Assembly: GCA_051453625.1 (NCBI GenBank)
Contig: JBOZIK010000001.1
Span: 169,306,604-169,330,419, forward strand
Source: Welwitschia mirabilis
Lineage: Eukaryota; Gnetophyta; Gnetopsida; Welwitschiales
Direction of reading: 5' to 3'
Length of the DNA stretch: 23,816 bases
Part shown: positions 20,166-23,816 of the stretch, piece after piece
How the letters are laid out: every line of letters starts with the position of its first letter
Numbering within the stretch: the stretch's first letter is position 1
Notes under the pieces: model-generated
The model's database searches: none
What the model saw: only the letters and a program-made list of their open reading frames with translations
What the model was told of the DNA's origin: nothing
Translations under genes and position numbers: made by a program

Positions 20166-23100
20166 GATAGAAATTGTATTCCTCCAAGAAATGAAATGCA
20201 GCAAAAATCACAGGTATGTTAGACGAAGATGGTCTAAGGTCTAAGTGGAGGCCACAAGAAACAGCAAAAGTTGACCATTTTGTGGTAGAACCACCTGACG
20301 TTCATCATTAGAATAAAAGATAAAAGTATGTTGAACATACAAGAAGAGAATATTAAGTTCCTAACTGTATAGGGCCATTCTTGGAGAAAGATAAGCAAAG
20401 CTTCAGGTCCCCGATGCTAGAGATCACCTCAAAAGTAGGATGGATCATGAGAGGAGACTGAAATATGACTAAACACAAGGCAAAGAGAATAAGTGAAAGA
20501 TGTGTCCCAAAAGATCAATCCTTTTTCCAGGATCTCGAAAGCCAACATGGCATGCTTGAAGTTCCAACTCATTGGGCTTCATTCACTTAGAAAATGTTGG
20601 ACAGGAAAGAAGAATGGAGGGAATCAAAATTGGACAGGTTTCTAATTAGCAAAGAGATTTGGAACTAGCACCCCCTTATGGGTAGAACCCTCTCATACAT
20701 ACTGTTTGATCATAGACTAGTTATATGTGACTAGGGTAAGTCAAAGGTGAAATAAAACATATTTAAGTTTGAAAACTTTTGTATCCACAAATCCAAAACT
20801 AGGGAAGTATTAGAGTAAATATGGGGTAACCCAAGAGTGGAAAAGGGCAATGAAGGCATGTTGGGATGGCTTCAAGAGTTTCAACGGGTCTACTAACCAT
20901 AGAGGAAAACCCCCTAGCTCCATACATTCAACAATAGCTAGCCAATATTTTCGATAGTTACTAAGCAATAGATGAGAATCCAAACTAGGAAAAGATGATG
21001 CAAAAAATGATGATCAAAGAAAAAACTACCTGTAGGGCTATTAGGGAAGAGATTCTTTACTGAAAATAGAGGGTAAAGAATAAATGGCTCAAAGATGAGG
21101 ACCAAAACTCTTGCTACTTCTACATTCGGGCTTCTTAGAGGGAGGCAGTGAAGAAAATGATAAAATTTTTATATGACATAGTTTCAGACCTTGATCATAT
21201 GGTACATTACTTCCAAAACCTTTTCAAGGAGAAAAGAAACATAGACCCTCAGGTTATAGCAAACATCATCCTAAATCTATTTACAGAAGAAGATAATTTT
21301 AGGATTAGAGAAAAAATCCTTTAAAGGAGGAGATCTAGGAAATCCTGAATTCGGCCCTAAAAAACAAGGCCCCATGTCCAGATGGCTAGAATTTTAGGTT
21401 CTCTAAGGAGTATTAGGATGTGATGGGGAATGACATCATAACGATAATCCAAAGGGGATTTCAACATGCAATGTTTCTCAAACATTAGGGAGATATAGCT
21501 TTAGTCCTGATTCCCAAAAAGGAAGTTATCTAGTCCTCGGAAAACTATAGAATAATTAGCCTTTATACATGCCTTTACAAGATCATGTCCAAAGTATTGG
21601 TTAATCGTCTTTAGCTACTTCTCCCACATATCATTAGTGATGACTATATGGGATTTATTCTAGGTAAATACATCTATAAGAATTCCATCATAGCATACAA
21701 AGCCATCCACAGGGGTCATTATCAAAAGGAAAAGAATTTGTACAATCAAATTAGACCTCTCAAAAGTCAATGGTAGGGTGAATTGGCATTTTTTAAAGGT
21801 TATCCTTGAATGGTTAGGCTCTTTGGATTGGTTCTCTGGGATGGTTAGATATATCCTCTCTACTACTAGATTTAAAGTTCAGATGTATAAAAAGAACTTC
21901 AGGAAATTTTTCCTAGAAAGGAGGCTCAGACAGGAGAACCCTCTATCTCCTTAACTATCTACTATTACGGTGGAGAACTTGAGCAGGTGTTTAGACAAAG
22001 TAAGTCTAGACAAAGTTATCCCTTGGAATTAGTACATTCTTAAGTACATAGATAACACTCTTATTTTTTTTTCCCAAGCTTCGATGCTTACGGCTAAGAA
22101 GGTAAAGAAAGTTATGTACTTTTTTGCAAAGGCCACACAAGTGAGAGTTAATTAGAAGAAGACTTCTATCATTAGTATGAATTTCCCAAAAGAGAAAAAT
22201 ATTAAAATCCATCAAATTCTAGGACATAATAGAGAAGAATTGTCCATCACATATCTTGGACAACTCCATTTTGCTAACAAGAAGGAGGCAAAGCTCTAGG
22301 TCTCAATGATTAGCAAGATGAAAACGAAAATTTTAACCTAGAGGGGAAAATTCCTTTCATCAGCAAGAAAGATGATGCTAGCTAAAGCACTCTTAAGTAG
22401 TATCCCAGTTTACACAAGGATGGTCTTAATCCCCACAAGGAGTGTTCTAAATGAAGTGAATAAGATTATCAGAGACTTCTTCTAACTTAGTAATGATAAT
22501 AGGAATAAATTTCGTCTAGTATCATGGAAGAAAGTAATAAGGCCAAATCAAGTAGCAAGTTGCAATTTGAAAGACACTAGCCTGCAAGCTCTTACTCTAG
22601 TTGCCAAGCACGCTTGGGAGATTTAGAATGAAATGGATAAGATTTGGATGAAATATTTAACTAGGAAATATGGATGCTCCTAGAGTAAGGACAACCAAAC
22701 CTCAGGAATCTAGAAGAGTATAAAACAAGGCTAGATGTACCTTCAATTTCTGAGAAATGGAAGTTTAGTCAAGGAAATATCCTAATAGGAAACCTTCCAA
22801 GAGAGGATAGGTTCAGCATTACAATTAAACAGAAATTCCCAAAGCGGATAAAGATCCTAAGTAAACAAGAGAGTGATTGAGGTCCACCACCTATGGGGGA
22901 AGGAGGAGTGGTCCACCGATGGTGAATTCCCGTTGGAGAATAATTGGAATAAAGTGGAAGTATTCAATCGTATCATATCAAGGTTAGAGGAAGGTAGTAA
23001 GGGTAATCTTACCTTCATTGACCAAAAGGGAACCAACTGGATCTCTTACATGGTGTCCTCATCTTTTACGGAATAGGTAAAATGGAAGATTCTTTGGAAT

Positions 23101-23816
23101 CTCTAGTGTTACTCAAAAGTCTATTTCTTTGGCTAGATCATTAGACATCAAGGCCTCCTCACTCAAGAAACCACACTCATAAAGCATTGAACTTAGCTTT
23201 GAGGTGCAATCTAGGCTATCATGGCATAAAGACAATTTAGCACATTTTTATGGAGTGTGATTTTATAAAAGGCATAAATAGATGCATGTAGAAAATAGGG
23301 GGCCTTGATCATCTGCATGCCTATAATAAGCTGGCATTTCATGGGTGGCCCTTCGGTTCGAAGTTTTTTTTTGCAGGTTTGATTGAAAAGAAACTAAAGG
23401 GTCTCTAAAGAATTTTGGGCTTGTTTCCCCCTTTGTATTCTTGTGAGGGTAATAGTAATGGTCTATCAAACAGAAGAAGCACAAGAAATAGAGATAGTGA
23501 CCTATACTATGAAAGAAGCCCTTAGGCACGAGCTATGCCAGCATGCCGATCTATGAAATTCCCTGGTGTTTCATCACCTCCAGAGCTTACAATGGGTAAA
23601 GTATTACACCAAACTCTGTAGCTACCCTAAGAAATGACTGGACCATTCGATCTAGTTATGGAACGGAGATGCAATTACAGTGCATGATCATAGGGTAGCC
23701 CTAATGGAAGACTTAAAGGGAGAGGCAATAGACCTCAAATGTGAGGGAGACAAGGTAACTCGCCAGGGGAGGGGGGGGGGGTGTGGTTAAGGTAGAGAAA
23801 AATCAAACAAAGGCGA
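20166..23816 (+). pseudogene. LINE copy 2 ORF2: endonuclease, reverse transcriptase, C-terminal part
   Basis: EN starts with IEIVFLQEMKCSKNHR (about 20168-20215), catalytic Glu kept. ESKLDRFLIS (about 20617-20650) and FDHRLVI follow. The linker has NKWLKDEDQNSCYFYIRAS (about 21080-21137). RT begins with IPKKEVI (stop at 21531), then NYRIISLYTCLYKIMSKVLV, GFILGKYIYKNSIIAYKAIH and RLRQENPLSP (about 21920-21953). KYIDNTLIFF (22042-22071) is at the catalytic box, YADD having become YIDN. The thumb reads well: SITYLGQLHFANKKEA, GKFLSSARKMMLAKA, SSIPVYTRM, NEVNKIIRDFF and LQALTLVAKHAWEI. Stops lie at 22153, 22297, 22339, 22483 and 22624. A 67-codon open stretch (22873-23076) probably belongs to the zf-RVT/RNase H part. 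The coding text still continues near 23750 (HRVALMEDLKGEAIDL). It is inactive. Confidence 0.85.

Larger units (their letters stand above)
19045..23816 (+). mobile_element. LINE copy 2, 5'-truncated relative of copy 1, runs off the window
   Basis: Similarity to copy 1 begins at about 19050 (GGAATTCTAGATAAAAGTAG against GGAGTTCTGGACAGAAGCAA at 9415) and continues to the window end. By eye identity is about three quarters to four fifths. The 5' leader and first third of ORF1 are absent. The offset is about 9630 near the start and exactly 9687 through the RT/thumb region, reflecting indels between the copies. Confidence 0.8.

Noticed and set aside
19984-20211. Minus-strand 75-codon frame
   Set aside because: It is antisense to a stretch conserved as sense coding text in both LINE copies, including FLQEMK.
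23263-23529. Minus-strand 88-codon frame
   Set aside because: It is antisense to the C-terminal ORF2 region. The matching minus frame in copy 1 (13697-13879) is similar only because the DNA is homologous.
1-23816. CRISPR array, tRNA, rRNA or a new defence-type system
   Set aside because: No regularly spaced repeats, no cloverleaf-forming tRNA boxes, and no intact multi-gene layout. Everything recognisable is decayed plant retrotransposon.

Overview
The window looks like repeat-rich, gene-poor nuclear DNA of a flowering plant. This rests on the element families present: a Ty1/copia element of the SIRE/Maximus type with its plant-specific third ORF, a TGTAACACCCC-type Ty3/gypsy LTR edge, and several plant L1-type LINEs whose ORF1 carries DUF4283 plus CCHC zinc knuckles and whose ORF2 carries endonuclease (EN) and reverse transcriptase (RT). 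I found no intact host gene, tRNA, rRNA or CRISPR array. The longest uninterrupted reading frame is only about 115 codons, and every recognisable coding region is broken by stops or frameshifts. I could not place the species.

Left third (1-7085): three nested insertions. A minus-strand LINE (5' end near 7075, reading leftwards through ORF1 and EN) is interrupted at 4157/4158 by a plus-strand copia element. The copia piece covers the end of RT, RNase H, ORF3, polypurine tract and 3' LTR. At about 143 the copia RT is itself cut by the edge of a gypsy-type LTR that runs out of the window. A 100-N scaffold gap (6565-6664) lies between two diverged copies of the LINE ORF1 start.

Middle (7086-15764): about 1.4 kb of AT-rich DNA with no recognisable feature, then LINE copy 1 on the plus strand. 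It is probably near full length (about 8657 to a short A-tract ending at 15764), with ORF1 starting near 8874, ORF2 from about 10520, and a long 3' part. Its flanks suggest that it landed inside an older LINE (here called LINE-3), whose RT, thumb and C-terminal remnants resume at 15765 and run to about 18150.

Right (18150-23816): about 0.9 kb of AT-rich DNA without features, then LINE copy 2, a relative of copy 1 on the same strand. It begins part-way through ORF1 at about 19045 and runs off the window end still in the C-terminal coding region. In their RT/thumb region the two copies stay in register at a constant offset of 9687 bases. There they share five in-frame stop positions, four of them at or near sites where plant L1-type RTs usually have tryptophan.

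Nothing here works as a pathway. The window records successive retrotransposon insertions followed by decay dominated by C-to-T and G-to-A changes. The most unusual signals are the shared stops of the two LINE copies, the frameshift-free but stop-riddled copia ORF3, and a dispersed GACGTC-type motif array in the copia element whose variants fit CpG decay.
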